DNA from: Protea cynaroides
Taxonomy: Eukaryota; Streptophyta; Magnoliopsida; Proteales; Proteaceae
Direction of reading: 5' to 3'
Assembly: GCA_028583415.1 (NCBI GenBank)
Contig: CM053267.1
Location: 12,040,068 to 12,104,067, forward strand
DNA length: 64,000 nt
Below are positions 1 to 10,894 of this stretch, piece by piece. The stretch's first letter is position 1. Every line of letters starts with the position of its first letter. The notes beneath the pieces are model-generated. The model saw only the letters and a program-made list of their open reading frames with translations, searched no databases and was not told the DNA's origin. A program made the position numbers and the translations under genes.

Positions 1-2053
1 CCTCCCATCGACCCTCGGTTGCCGTAAGAAAATAAAATTAGAAAACTTCCTAATTTTCGATTGAGATTCCTTCCTATTCTCAATGGGACTTATTTAGGAT
101 GTTCCTACTCTATTCAAAGGACGTCCCTAAGCCACTTTCACTCCATTTACAACCCTAATTGAATTGAGAGAAAGAGAGGAGAAGGAAAAGAGGAAGAAGA
201 AAGGCAAGGAAGAGAACTTAGCAAAAAGGAGAAGAATTTCAGAGAAAAGTAATCTTCTCAGGTATGGATACTAATTCCATGAGTTTCTACAGACTTTAGG
301 TTAGTTATTGTTGAGAGTGTGATCTCGGAGAAATCCAAACCATCAATCTATGGTTATGTTTCCATGTAAAAACCATAGATGAATGCATGAAAGCTATCTA
401 GGTGGGTTATACATGGTTTCAAACCATGGAATGCATGTAGAATGGAATGTAAGAGCAAGCCATAGGATTTCAAACACGAAGAATGGATTAAAAGAGGGAA
501 TTGGACCAAAGTGCACAGAGGGTCGCACCGAGGGTCGATGACCATCTGACCCTAGGTGTTCCTGACCATCGACCCTCAGTGATCGAGAAGTTCAGAATCT
601 GGGGAGGGTCGCACCCAGGGTCGATCAGGACTCCGACCCTACCTCCGACCCTCAATTAACAACATGGTTTTTAAATCTGGAATTAATTCTAATTAAATTC
701 TATCGACTTTGTTAGGTCTTCTAGCAATATAATAACACTGTAAAGGTGATTCTAAAGCTTGGAAAAGTATCTATTAGCAAGCTAAGGTGAGGAAACAGAA
801 CTCTAAACTAATTGGTTAATAACAAACTATTTTCTATTTTCTTGAGGCCAATGCCATGCTTGATTCTATGCGAATATGTTTGTAATGCGCATACAACATG
901 TCATCCAATATTTCTATTACTTGTTCATGCATATTTACTTTATTGTTTATAACATGATGATGATGATGATGATGATAGGAATAGGCATGTGATTGTATGT
1001 GTGTGATTGGTGTACTTGATGCGAGCGAGTATCAGGGGAGGTGTGATGAGAACGTCAATAAACGTTAACCTTTGGTGGGTCTCAGCACTTTAGCTCTATC
1101 TTTAACTCAAGTCTTGTGCATTAGCATCGTCGTATCGCCATTACTTTAGCAGAACTATTATGTCGTAGAGTATCAGGGGAGGTGGTCTCGGTCCTCGTAG
1201 TCTGACTCTACCGGGGGGCCTTAGCTCTATCTCTATGGACATTCTGGGGGATGCTGGGGTGAGGCCTTGGATACACTGTTTGGCATTAGGATTGGTTAGT
1301 TGCGAGCACAGTTTGCAAGCCCTCGCTAACAGGGGCTTACGTGTTGGTATGGTATTATATAGCAATAAATATTAACCTTTGTTGTATAATGTCATGATTA
1401 GGGTGGATGGGGACGACGATAAATGTTAACCTTCGGGCGGACATCCACACCCTGTGTATAGAGGGGGGGTCAATAAACGTTAACCTTTGACCACCCAACC
1501 TTTCTATTGCGCATTGCAAACTATAAAGCAGACCACAGATATGAATTGATTGCATGCATATGTACTGTTGCGTTGTTTTGTCTACTCACTGAGCCGTGAT
1601 GTGTGCTCACCCCCTCGACGTCGAATCCTTTTAGTTGATGATGCAGGTTATACCATTGAAGACTATGTGAATGCGTCTGCATACGGGAACGTGGCAGCGA
1701 TGGAAGCTGAAGCTGAAGTGGATACACACGATTCCTCTTGCGAGTGCAACTTGTGTGTATTTGACTAGATATTTTATAGGTTTCTTTATTGGATTTATTA
1801 AGACATGTATTTGATAATTAATTATGTCTCAGTTGAAAACAGAATAATTTGCAATTAAATTATTAATATCATTTTAGTTTCTCAGTTCATGTTATTATAA
1901 GACTTTCGCTATTGTGTATTTACTCTGATTATGATTACGGATGTGTGTAAGTTTAGATAATGCGGGGATAGCCTACTCGAGGTCCTGGTTGAACCGTTGG
2001 TTTATTAGCGGTTCATCACATCATTCTGAATAGTGCAGAATTAGGTTGTGATA
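1..2053 (+). repeat. 5' LTR of element A (partial)
   Basis: Aligns along its length with 7420-9465 with only scattered differences. It ends TGTGATA at 2053, a C-to-T change from TGTGACA. Contents: TATA-like TATTCAAAGG at 111-120 (TATTTAAAG in the 3' LTR), purine-rich leader, splice-donor-like CAG/GTATGG with the intron side starting at 262, a GGGTCG/CGACCC motif cluster at 513-655, a GAT microsatellite at 954-976, four copies of an AAACGTTAACC-type 19-mer (1056, 1363, 1418, 1471), and the 122-nt exon-like block at 1647-1768. Confidence 0.93.
1647..1768 (+). other. LTR exon-like block with small ORF (A, 5' LTR copy)
   Basis: 122 nt from a GCAG/GT acceptor-like site to a TAG stop, open in the frame that ends SSCECNLCVFD. 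The open frame extends upstream but only to a TTG, with no ATG. An in-frame ATG inside the block gives a 23-residue acidic peptide. The same block, also exactly 122 nt, occurs in the LTRs of B, C, D and E. No known family recognised. Whether it is translated is unknown. Confidence 0.45.
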
Positions 2054-2056
2054 ATT

Positions 2057-2068
2057 TGGTATCAGAGC
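2057..2068 (+). other. Primer binding site, initiator tRNA-Met type (A)
   Basis: TGGTATCAGAGC, three bases after the LTR end. This is the standard plant PBS complementary to the 3' end of initiator tRNA-Met and confirms the LTR boundary. Confidence 0.95.
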
Positions 2069-2329
2069 ATCTCAGGCCTTGTCCGCTGAACTAGCATACA
2101 TACAAGACAAAAGTAAACTGAGATAGGATAAATTAAAATCTTTAATACAAACACACTGTAAGCACAAGTGATGATTAAGACCAAATTTAAAAAGAGAATA
2201 ATGCATCTCTTAAAGGGGAAACAACTTACATACAATGAGTGAGAGAAACAAAATGTAAATACATAACTAAAGCAGAGTACAGTCCACAACCCGGACAGTT
2301 ACTCTGTAGTACGATAAAATAAAGTACAA

Positions 2330-2580
2330 TCAAGAAGCTGGAGGCGAAGGAGGTGGCGGAGCCTCACGGTCTCTGTCATAGTCCTCAGCATAGACTCTAG
2401 TCAACCAGGCTATCTGAGTCTGGGTTGTCTGTAGACTAGCAGTGTGATCGGCTACCCTCCGATCAGTCGCACGCTATACCTCTATAAGCTCTCCCATCCG
2501 TGTCTCTGATATGCGCTGGGCAGACAACAGCTCATCCACCCTCATACGCTGAGCGTCTAGAAACTCCTCCATCCTCAGAT
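2330..2580 (-). pseudogene. aORF remnant, C-terminal coiled-coil part (A)
   Basis: Read on the minus strand this encodes the last roughly 84 codons of the antisense gene seen more fully in C: the repeated ELLDAQR-type coiled-coil units, then TRVYAEDYDRDREAP and a Pro/Ser tail ending in TGA (2330-2332). One CAG-to-TAG stop lies after the unit ending GELIEV. The N-terminal three quarters, its intron, the divergent promoter region and the start of gag are all deleted. The junction sits in a shared CAGAT at 2576-2580, which suggests a microhomology deletion. Confidence 0.8.
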
Positions 2581-3612
2581 GCAGGTTTCCATATGAATTA
2601 TGTTTCAAGCCACTCAGGCTGCACCGATGCTCACAGGACAAGCCAGTGCAGCACCGGTGGGTAACCACCCAGCTCCTCAAACACCTCAGCAACCGGCTGC
2701 ACAGATTCCAGTGCAGGTTACAAAAGCAGCTCAAGGGAATTACCAGTATCTACCCCATATGTTTGGGGCAAACCCCCAAAATCAGCTGGAACACTCCCGA
2801 CTAGTGGAGAGATTTTTGAAGATGAAACCCAAGGAATTCAATGGCAAACCGTCTGATCCGTTGTGGCCAGCACACTAGATACATGAGATGGAGAGAAATT
2901 TCCTCATGATGACTATCACAGAGGAAGAAAAAGTACTATGCGCCACCTCCATGCTCAAGGGCGACGCACATCATTGGTGGAAATCAACGAAGGCATATCT
3001 ACTGACCAAGCACGCCCTACTGACATGGGCTATATACAAAGAAGCCTTCTTTGAGAAATATTTTCCATGGAGCTTCAGAGATTCGATGGAGAAGGAGTTC
3101 CTAAGTCTTTATCAGGGACAGATGTCAGTGGATGCGTACCAATAGCGTTATGAAGAGCTATTTTTCTTCGCACCACTGAGTATGCAAGAAGAAGAACCCA
3201 AAACCCGTAGGTTTGTCACGGGACTGAGAGGAAACATCAGAGAACATGTTCTGGCTTAGAAAGAGAATTTATAATGAAGCTGTCCAGATTGCTCGAGTTA
3301 TAGAATCGAGCCAAAAGGAGAGTTATTTTACTCAAAACAGAGGCATCAAAAGGCCAGCCGGAAATTCTTACAACGGAGGCAATAACAGGACATATAAACC
3401 TTTCCGTCCTCAGAATTTTACTGCTGCAACCAAGACTACTTCAGCAGCTCAACCTCAGCCAAAGCCAAATTCTGAAGTCCTGAATTGTTTTAACTGCAAC
3501 CAACCGGGACATATGGAAAGGGAGTGCCCTAAGCTTAAGAAGCAATTCCATCAGGGACGGGTATATGCTGTTACGTCCGAGGATGCGACCGCATCACCCG
3601 ATGTGGTCACAG
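2579..3612 (+). pseudogene. gag: gag (A), N-terminally deleted and broken
   Basis: Gag nucleocapsid/capsid precursor. Homology to the gag of C starts about 85 residues in; the real start codon is gone. Seen here: Gln/Pro-rich linker, the retrotransposon Gag capsid-like domain with GDAHHWWKS and YFPWSFRDSMEKEF, then a CCHC knuckle (CFNCNQPGHMERECPK, near 3487-3535) followed by a short basic stretch. Damage: TGA at 2594, TAG at 2876 (Trp codon) and 3143 (CAG), and a one-base deletion near 3253 that shifts the frame. The final frame runs into the GT of the putative 70-nt intron at 3613. Confidence 0.88.
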
Positions 3613-3682
3613 GTATGACTGAAACTTTTTAAAGTTATAATTACATGAATGAGCATGTAGACTAAGTAAAGATAAATCACAG
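3613..3682 (+). other. Putative gag-pol intron, 70 nt (A)
   Basis: Starts GTATGACT and ends ATCACAG, with a branch-like TAGACTAAG about 20 nt before the end. Unspliced, the gag frame stops within it at 3630-3632. Removing it joins the gag codon GTC-ACA-G to GT-ATT-GTA and gives one continuous frame into the protease. The same 69-70 nt segment is found at this place in B, C and E. Confidence 0.6.
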
Positions 3683-6600
3683 GTATTGTACCTATAAATG
3701 GCGTACCCGCCAGAGTACTCATCGATTCCGGAGCTACTCATTCATTTATATCTGTGTCATTTGGAAAGAAGATGCAATTACCCATCAAAACATTAGACTA
3801 CAAATTACTTGTACGGTCACCGATGGGGTTAGAAGTGGAACTAGAGAAAGGTTATGGACCATGTCCAGTTCTCATTGGAGAGAAGACTTTAGATGCAACC
3901 TTGATACAACTTGAGATGGCAGACTTTGATGTCATCTTGGGAATGGACTGGTTAGCTCGGCATTTTGCAAATCTATTATGTGCCGAAAAGAAGCTAACGT
4001 TCAAAGACAAAGAAGGAGCAGAATTAATTTTCTCGGGAACCAAACTTCCCCGGAGATGCAAGCTCATACTTTCAGCACTAAAGGCTAAGAAGTGCCTTGA
4101 GAAAGGGGCAATCGGGTATCTACTATCCGTGGTCGACCTAACCAAGGAAGCGCTACGAATGGAAGATATTGATGTCGTGCGGGACTATCCTGACGTATTT
4201 CCAGAGGAACTACCTGGATTACCACCCAACCGAGCCACGAAGTTTGTGATAGACCTTATACCCGGAGCCGCACCAGTGTCTAAAGCACCTTATAGAATGG
4301 CTCCTACGGAACTGAAGGAATTAAAAGTGCAACTACAAGAACTGCTGGACAAGGGTTATATTCGACCCAGTATATCTCCATGGGGGGCACCGGTGTTGTT
4401 CGTAAAGAAGATGGAAGGTAGTGTTCGATTATGCATCGACTATCGAGAGTTGAATAAACTGAGAATCAAGAATCGATATCCACTACCTCGGATCGATGAC
4501 TTGTTCGATAAGTTACAAGGAGCAAAAGTATTTTCTAAGATCGACCTTCGATCAGGCTATCATCAGCTGAAGATTAAAGAAGGTGATATTCTGAAGATAG
4601 CATTCAGGACCAGATATGGACATTACGAATTTTTGGTTATGTCTTTCGGATTAACTAATGCACCGGCAACGTTCATGGAACTTATGAACCGAGTCTTCCA
4701 CGATATGTTGGATACGTCGGTTTTAGTATTTATTGATGATATATTGGTATACTCCAAGGACAAGGAAACCCATATCAAGAACCTAAACGCAGCCCTACAG
4801 CGTTTAAGGAAAGAGAAGCTATATGCCAAATTTTCCAAATGCGAGTTTTGGCTAAGTGAAGTTGCCTTTCTAGGCCATGTAGTATCCGCTGAAGGAATCA
4901 AAGTAGATCCCAGCAAGATCGAGGCTATTGTAAAGTGGGAAGCACCAAAGAGCGTTTCAGAAATTAGAAGTTTTCTGGGTCTAGCTGGTTATTATCGGAG
5001 ATTTGTAGAAGACTATTCTCGGATTGCCGTACCTCTCACCAGTTTGACTAAGAAAGGTGAAAAGTTTGTGTGGATGGATAAATGTGAGAAGAGCTTCCAG
5101 ACATTGAAGTCCAGATTGATATCCGCCCCGATTTTGACTATTCCTATTCCAGGACAGACGTTTACCTTATACACTGATGCGTCGGGATTGGGATTAGGAT
5201 GTGTGCTTATGCAAGGAAAGAAAGTAATTGCTTATGCTTCAAGACAGTTAAAGGTACATGAGAAAAATTACCCCACTCATGATTTGGAGCTAGCGGCAGT
5301 AGTACATGCTGTGAAGAAATGGAGACATTACTTATACGGAGAGAAATTTCAGATTAAGTCGGACCATAAAAGTCTTACTTATTTATTTAATCAGAAGGAG
5401 TTGAATATGAGACAAAGAAGATGGCTGGAACTATTGAAAGACTATGATTGTGATATCCAGTATCATCCGGGAAAAGCGAACGTAGTAGCGGATGCATTAA
5501 GTAGAAAAGCAATGATAAAATCTCAAGGGGAAGTTAGCACGACAGCAGCAATGTGTACTACCGGAATGGTATTCAATCACGGCAACGAGCAGTATGTGAT
5601 AGATACAACGGATGGATCAGCCAACCAAGGGTTTATTCATCGATTTTCAAATATGTTCGTGGCATTGAAGATTATACCGGATATAGTGGATGAAGTGAAG
5701 ACAGCTATCAAAGTAAATCCTTATCTGAGAACAGTACAAGAAGATATTGAGAAAGGTAAGACCAACCTTGAGTTCACCTTGGATGACGAGAAGGTACTGA
5801 GATACAAAGGAAGAATATGTGTACCTGAAACAGAAAGTGCAGACATTAGACACCGACTGATGAAGGAAGCCCACACCACCATCTACTAAATACATCTTGG
5901 AAGTACAAAAATTTATCATGATCTAAAGAAACTATATTGGTGGAGGGGAATGAAAGCAGATGTAGCTAAATTCGTGTCTCAATGCCTAAATTGTCAGAAA
6001 ATAAAGGCTGAATGACAAAGACCCGCAGGACTGTTACAGCCATTACCGGAGCCAGCATGGAAATGGGACTGCATCACTATGGACTTCGTCACGGGACTAC
6101 CATTGAATCCTCGAGTAGTTGACGCAGTTTGGGTGATTGTGGACCATCTGACTAAAACAGCTCGCTTCATACCTATACGACCTCAGTATACACTGGAAAG
6201 GTTAGCAAAGCTGTATGTGGATAATATTGTTCGGTTACATGGTGTTCCAGAAAGCAATGTCTGATAGAGATCCACGATTTACTTCTAAGTTTTGGAAAGG
6301 ATTGCAAAAGGCTATGGGTACAACATTGAAGTTCAGTACTACATTCCACCCATAGACAGATGGACAGTCGGAATGTACAATTCAGATTCTAGAAGATATG
6401 CTACGAGCATGTGTAATTGATTTCAAGGGATCATGGGACGAAAGATTATCACTGATCGAGTTCGCTTATAACAACAGCTATCAGGCTACTATATAGATGT
6501 CACCTTATGAAGCACTGTATGGCAGGAAGTGTTGAACTCCCTTGTTTTGGAATGAAGATGGAGAACGTAGTATTGTTGGCCAGAATTTGTTGAAGAGACT

Positions 6601-7170
6601 TGTCGAGTGATCGACATTATCAAGAAAAGAGTGAGAACAGCTCAGAACCGTCAGAAGTAATATGCGGATACTCGACGAAGAGATCTGGAGTTCGCAGTAG
6701 GTGATAAAGTATTTTTGAAGGTATCGCCCAGGCGAGGATTGAAGAGTTTCGGACAGAAAGGGAAACTAAGTCCAAGATATGTCGGGTCATATGAAATTCT
6801 TGCTAAGCGTGGAAAAGTGGCTTATCAGTTAGCACTACCACCATCTATGTCAAGTGTGCATGACGTATTTCACATTTTCCTATTGAAGAAGTATGTCAAA
6901 GACCCAACGCATGTTTTGACAGTGGATTTGCTAGAATTGACTGATGATTTGACATTTGAAGTAACACCAACAGAAATCATTAGTCGAAAGGTTCAACGTC
7001 CACGCAACAGAGATATCTACTATGTTAAGGTCACATGGAAAAGTAGAGACATGGAAGAAATTACATGGGAAGAAGAAAATGCTATGCGGAAGCAATACCC
7101 TCACTTATTTGATTCAGAAGGTACGTACAATTTCGAGGACAAAATTTTTATAAGTTGGGGGGAGTTGTAA
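3683..7170 (+). pseudogene. pol: pol (A): protease, RT, RNase H, integrase, chromodomain
   Basis: Open for about 2.2 kb to 5889, then broken. Protease active site DSG at 3724-3732. Reverse transcriptase FIDD (the YxDD box) near 4729-4740. RNase H signature TLYTDASGLGLG near 5164 and SDHKSL. Integrase zinc finger around 5870-6000. First catalytic Asp in MDFVTGLP (6079). C-terminal chromodomain (YYVKVTWKSRDMEEITWEEE) before YPHLF. Damage: TAA at 5887, TGA at 6013 (CGA), a small deletion removing the second catalytic Asp context near 6258, and later TAG/TAA stops. The final TAA at 7168 lies inside the 3' LTR. A heterochromatin-directed integrase is expected from the chromodomain. Confidence 0.93.
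7157..7164 (+). other. Polypurine tract (A)
   Basis: GGGGGGAG, one T before the 3' LTR begins TGTAAGACCC at 7166. Typical plus-strand priming site. The pol stop codon overlaps the LTR start. Confidence 0.88.
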
Positions 7171-9465
7171 GACCCGTGTCAATCTAACCCGGTCTTACCA
7201 CCTTGAACCAGGTTTACCCATCATGGTTGAGTCAAATGGACCAAGGGTGTGAAGGAGATCGAGATCCCAGGTATCAAATCGACCCAAAAATACTTAAAAT
7301 AGGGGAGGGTCGCATACCCAGCTAAGCAGGGTCAGACCTCCCAAAATAGAAAGTCAAACCCTCAGTTTTGAAGGGAGGGTCGGACAGCTTAGGACCCTAG
7401 GGTCGACGGGATCATCGACCCTCCCATCGACCCTCAGTTGCCATAAGAAAATAAAATTAGGAAACTTCCTAATTTTCGATTGAGATTCCTTCCTAATCTC
7501 AATGGGACTTATTTAGGATGTTCCTACTCTATTTAAAGGACATCCCTAAGCCACTTTCACTCCTTTCACAACCCTAATTGAATTGAGAGAAAGAGAGGAG
7601 AAGAAAAAGAGGAAGAAGAAAGGCAAGGAAGAGAACTTAGCAAAAAGGAGAAGAATTTGAGAGAAAAGTAATCTTCTCAGGTATGGATACTAATTCCATG
7701 AGTTTCTACAGACTTTAGGTTAGTTATTGTTGAGAGTGTGATCTCGGAGAAATCCAAACCATCAATCTATGGTTAGGTTTCCATGGAAAAACCATAGAAG
7801 AATTCATGAAAGCTATCTAGGTGGGTTATATATGGTTTCAGACCATGGAATGCATGTAGAATGGAATGTAGGAGCAAGCCATAGGATTCCAATCACGAAG
7901 AATGGATTAAAAGAGGGAATTGGACCAAAGTGCACAGAGGGTCGCACAGAGGGTCGATGACCATCCGACCCTAGGTGTTCCTGACCATCGACCCTCAGTG
8001 ATCGGGATGTTCAGAATCTGGGGAGGGTCGCACCCAGGGTCGATCAGGACTCCGACCCTACCTCCGACCCTCAGTTAACAACATGGTATTTAAATCTGGA
8101 ATTAATTCTAATTAAATTCTATCGACTTTGTTAGGTCTTCTTGCAATATAATAACACTGTAAAGGTGATTCTAAAGCTTGGAAAAGTATCTATTAGCAAG
8201 CTAAGGTGAGGAAACAAAACTCTAAACTAATTGGTTAATAACAAACTATTTTCTATTTTCTTGAGTCCAATGCCATGCTTGATTCTATGCGAATATGTTT
8301 GTAATGCGCATACAACATGTCATCTAATATTTCTATTATTTGTTCATGCATATTTACTTTATTGTTTATAACATGATGATGCTGATGATAGTAGGCATGT
8401 GATTGTATGTGTGTGGTTGGTGTACTTGATGCGAGCGAGTATCAGGGGAGGTGTGATGAGAACGTCAATAAACGTTAACCTTTGGCGGGTCTCAGCACTT
8501 TAGCTCTATCTCTAACTCAAGTCTTGTGCATTAGCATCGTCGTATCGCCATTACTTTAGTAGAACTATTATGTCGTAGAGTATCAGGGGAGGTGGTCTCG
8601 GTCCTTGTAGTCTCTGACTCTATCGGGGGGCCTTAGCTCTATCTCTATTGACATTCTGAGGGATGCTGGGGTGAGGCCTTGGATACACTGTTTGGCATTA
8701 GGATTGGTTATTTGCGAGCACAGTTTGCAAGCCCTCTCTAACAGGGGCTTACGTGTTGGTATGGTATTATATAGCAATAAACGTTAACATTTGTTGTATA
8801 ATGTCATGATTAGGGTGGATGGGGACGACGATAAACGTTAACCTTCAGGCGGATTTCCACACCCTGTGTATAGAGGCTGGGTTAGTAAACGTTAACCTTT
8901 GACCACCCAACCTTTCTATTGCGCATTGCAAACTATAAACCAGACCAAAGATATGAATTGATTGCATGCATATGTACTGTTGCGTTGTTTTGTCTACTTA
9001 CTGAGCCGTGATGTGTGCTCACCCCCTCAATGTCGAATACTTTTAGTTGATGATGCAGGTTATACCGTTGAAGATTATGTGAATGTGTCTGCATACGGGA
9101 ACGTGGCAGCGATGGAAGCTGAAGCTGAAGTGGATACACACGACTCCTCTTGCGAGTGCAACTCGTGTGTATTTGACTAGATATTTTATAGGTTTCTTTA
9201 TTGGATTTATTAAGACATGTATTTGATAATTAATTATGTCTCAGTTGAAAACAGAATAATTTGCAATTAAATTATTAATATCAATTTAGTTTCTCAGTTC
9301 ATGTTATTATAAGACTTCCGCTATTGTGTATTTACTCTGATTATGATTACGGATGTGTGTAAGTTTAGATAACGCAAGGATAGCCTACTCGAGATCCTGG
9401 TTGAACCGTTGGTTTATTAGCGGTTCATCACATCATTCTGAATAGTGCAGAATTGGGGTGTGACA
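7166..9465 (+). repeat. 3' LTR of element A (2300 bp)
   Basis: TGTAAGACCC to TGTGACA. TATA-like TATTTAAAG at 7530-7538. Donor-like CAG/GTATGG with the intron side at 7681, 515 nt into the LTR. Motif clusters of GGGTCG/CGACCC at 7303-7440 (before the TATA) and 7936-8075 (after it). AAACGTTAACC-type 19-mers near 8465, 8774, 8829 and 8884. Complete copy, useful as the family reference. Confidence 0.95.
9059..9180 (+). other. LTR exon-like block with small ORF (A, 3' LTR copy)
   Basis: Second copy of the 122-nt block: GCAG/GT acceptor at its left edge, open frame ending SSCECNSCVFD and TAG. It differs from the 5' LTR copy at a few bases without opening a stop or gap. Confidence 0.45.
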
Positions 9466-9864
9466 CATACATTCACATGCCTATTCCTAACATCATCATC
9501 ATCATCATGTTATAAATAAACAGAATTAAATATGCATGAGCAGTAATAGCAGAAATATTAGATGACATTTGAAGTGCACATTACAAGCATACAAGCATAA
9601 AATCATTCATGGCATTGGACTCAATAAGTAAAATAGTTTGTTATTAGTCAATTAGTTTAGGTCTTGTTCCCTCACTTTGGTTGATGATTGTTCCTCGTCC
9701 AAGCTTTGTAAATCATTTTTAGACCACTTGGAAGCCTAACAAATTTATAGATTCTAAATTAGAGTTTATTTCCATCAATTCAAATTTCCAAAAGCTGAGT
9801 GGTCGCAGGTGCAGCTGCACCTGTGGTCTCAGTTTCTGCGACCACAGGGTGTATGGTAGCTATG

Positions 9865-10120
9865 TGTGGTCGTATATCATGCGACCATACATGTGACCAC
9901 ACCCTCCTTGGAACTTTCCCGAGGGTGTGTGGTCAATATGTGTGGTAGCGTACCATGCGACCACACATGCAACCACACCCTCCCTGGAACTTTCCCGAAG
10001 GCATGTGGTTGATCATATTTGTCTCATGTGGTTGCATATCATGCGACCACACATGCAACCACACCCTCCCTAGAACTTTCCCAAGGGCGTATGGTCGATC
10101 ATATGTGCCTCGTGTAGTCG
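9865..10120. repeat. Tandem repeat of about 76-86 bp inside B 3' LTR
   Basis: Three units starting near 9865, 9941 and 10027, with a partial fourth. Each unit contains an imperfect palindrome TGTGGTCG...CGACCACA followed by CACCCTCCCTGGAACTTTCC. The matching region is deleted from B's 5' LTR. Confidence 0.8.
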
Positions 10121-10494
10121 ATCAAATAGCGACCACACGAGTGATGGTCGATTTTTCCACTCTCAATTCAATTCCTTCGTGTTTTGATTCTTTGGCTTAT
10201 CATCATGATCCTTCCTATGATTGTTCTATGGAAATCCATATTTTTTTCATAATCCATCATCCTAATAGATTCTCTCCATGGATATCTTAGAATTTATCCA
10301 TGGTTTTATGATTGGGGTCTCACTTTGAATCACTATCTCCTCCATGATCTATTATAGGTATTCAACTGATGTTGGGAATGTTTTCATACCTTAAACTTGT
10401 TGAAGAATCAGAGTTCTCTCTGAATTTTCTTCTATTAGTCTTTCCCTCTCTTTCAGTTTGAGTTCTAAAAGGAAGAAAAAGGGTAAGGGACGTC

Positions 10495-10504
10495 CTATAT
10501 ATAG
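10495..10504 (-). promoter_or_regulatory. TATA box of B 3' LTR
   Basis: CTATATATAG upstream (in minus-strand sense) of the purine-rich leader. Equivalent boxes occur at the same place in the E LTRs (TATAAATAG). Confidence 0.6.
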
Positions 10505-10866
10505 AGAAAAACCCTCCATATAGAGTCCTACTTAGATTAGGAAAGAACCCCCTTCGGATTAGGAAGGTTTCCTAATCACGGAGTCATTTTGACTTTGTGT
10601 GGTCGCACATGGGGTCGCAGAACCCGTCGACCACACATCCAAAAACTGCGACCACACGTCCTAGACTCTAGTGGTCGCATTATTCTGAGGTGTGGTCGAC
10701 CCCACCTGTTTAGGTATGCGACCACACACTCCTAATTAGATGATTTTGGGTTCAATTTCATACCTAGCCTTGTGGTTTCTTCACGCACTTGGTTCACTTG
10801 GCCCGACCATGATAGGAAGACCTGATACAAGGTGGTAAGATTAGTTAGTACGATACGGGTCTTACA

Positions 10867-10878
10867 ACCCCCCCTCTT
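10867..10878 (-). other. Polypurine tract (B)
   Basis: Minus-strand AAGAGGGGGGGT abutting the LTR start TGTAAGACCC. Confidence 0.8.
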
Positions 10879-10894
10879 ATTATAAATTTTGTCT

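Larger units (their letters stand above)
1..9465 (+). mobile_element. Element A: Tekay/Del-like Ty3/gypsy retrotransposon, 5' end outside window
   Basis: Full-length type element whose first roughly 254 bases lie left of the window: base 1 aligns with base 7420 of its own 3' LTR. Order: 5' LTR, PBS, antisense aORF stub, gag, pol with chromodomain, polypurine tract, 3' LTR. It ends in TGTGACA at 9465 and is followed directly by the interior of another element's LTR (B, minus strand), so A is inserted in B. The target-site duplication cannot be tested because the left flank is missing. LTRs, pol and the aORF stub resemble element C most. Stops and frameshifts in gag and pol make it non-autonomous. 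Confidence 0.93.
9466..10866 (-). repeat. 3' LTR of element B (truncated by A)
   Basis: Begins abruptly inside the LTR, at a place matching about 19136 of B's other LTR, right where A ends. It runs to GTCTTACA at 10866. It carries a CAT microsatellite, a tandem repeat rich in CGACCACA (9865-10120), donor-like AAG/GTATGA (intron side at 10389 on the minus strand), TATA box CTATATATAG at 10495-10504, and a second motif cluster at 10598-10735. Confidence 0.9.

Noticed and set aside
354..545. 63-codon minus-strand open frame in A's LTR
   Set aside because: Not kept in the equivalent place of the other LTR copies as a frame; chance ORF.
953..976. Repeat clusters as a CRISPR array
   Set aside because: Plant nuclear retrotransposon DNA; repeats are microsatellite or scattered motifs without regular spacers.
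2474..2734. 86-codon minus-strand frame spanning aORF and gag in A
   Set aside because: Only the C-terminal half is aORF; the rest is gag read backwards across the deletion joint.
3852..4145. Minus-strand open frames opposite pol (also 4623-4916, 24988-25281, 51807-52166)
   Set aside because: Recur because pol is conserved; shadow frames with no start context or known domain.
9955..10290. 111-codon plus-strand open frame in B's LTR
   Set aside because: Produced by the 76-86 bp tandem repeat; repetitive peptide, wrong strand, absent in D and in B's other LTR.
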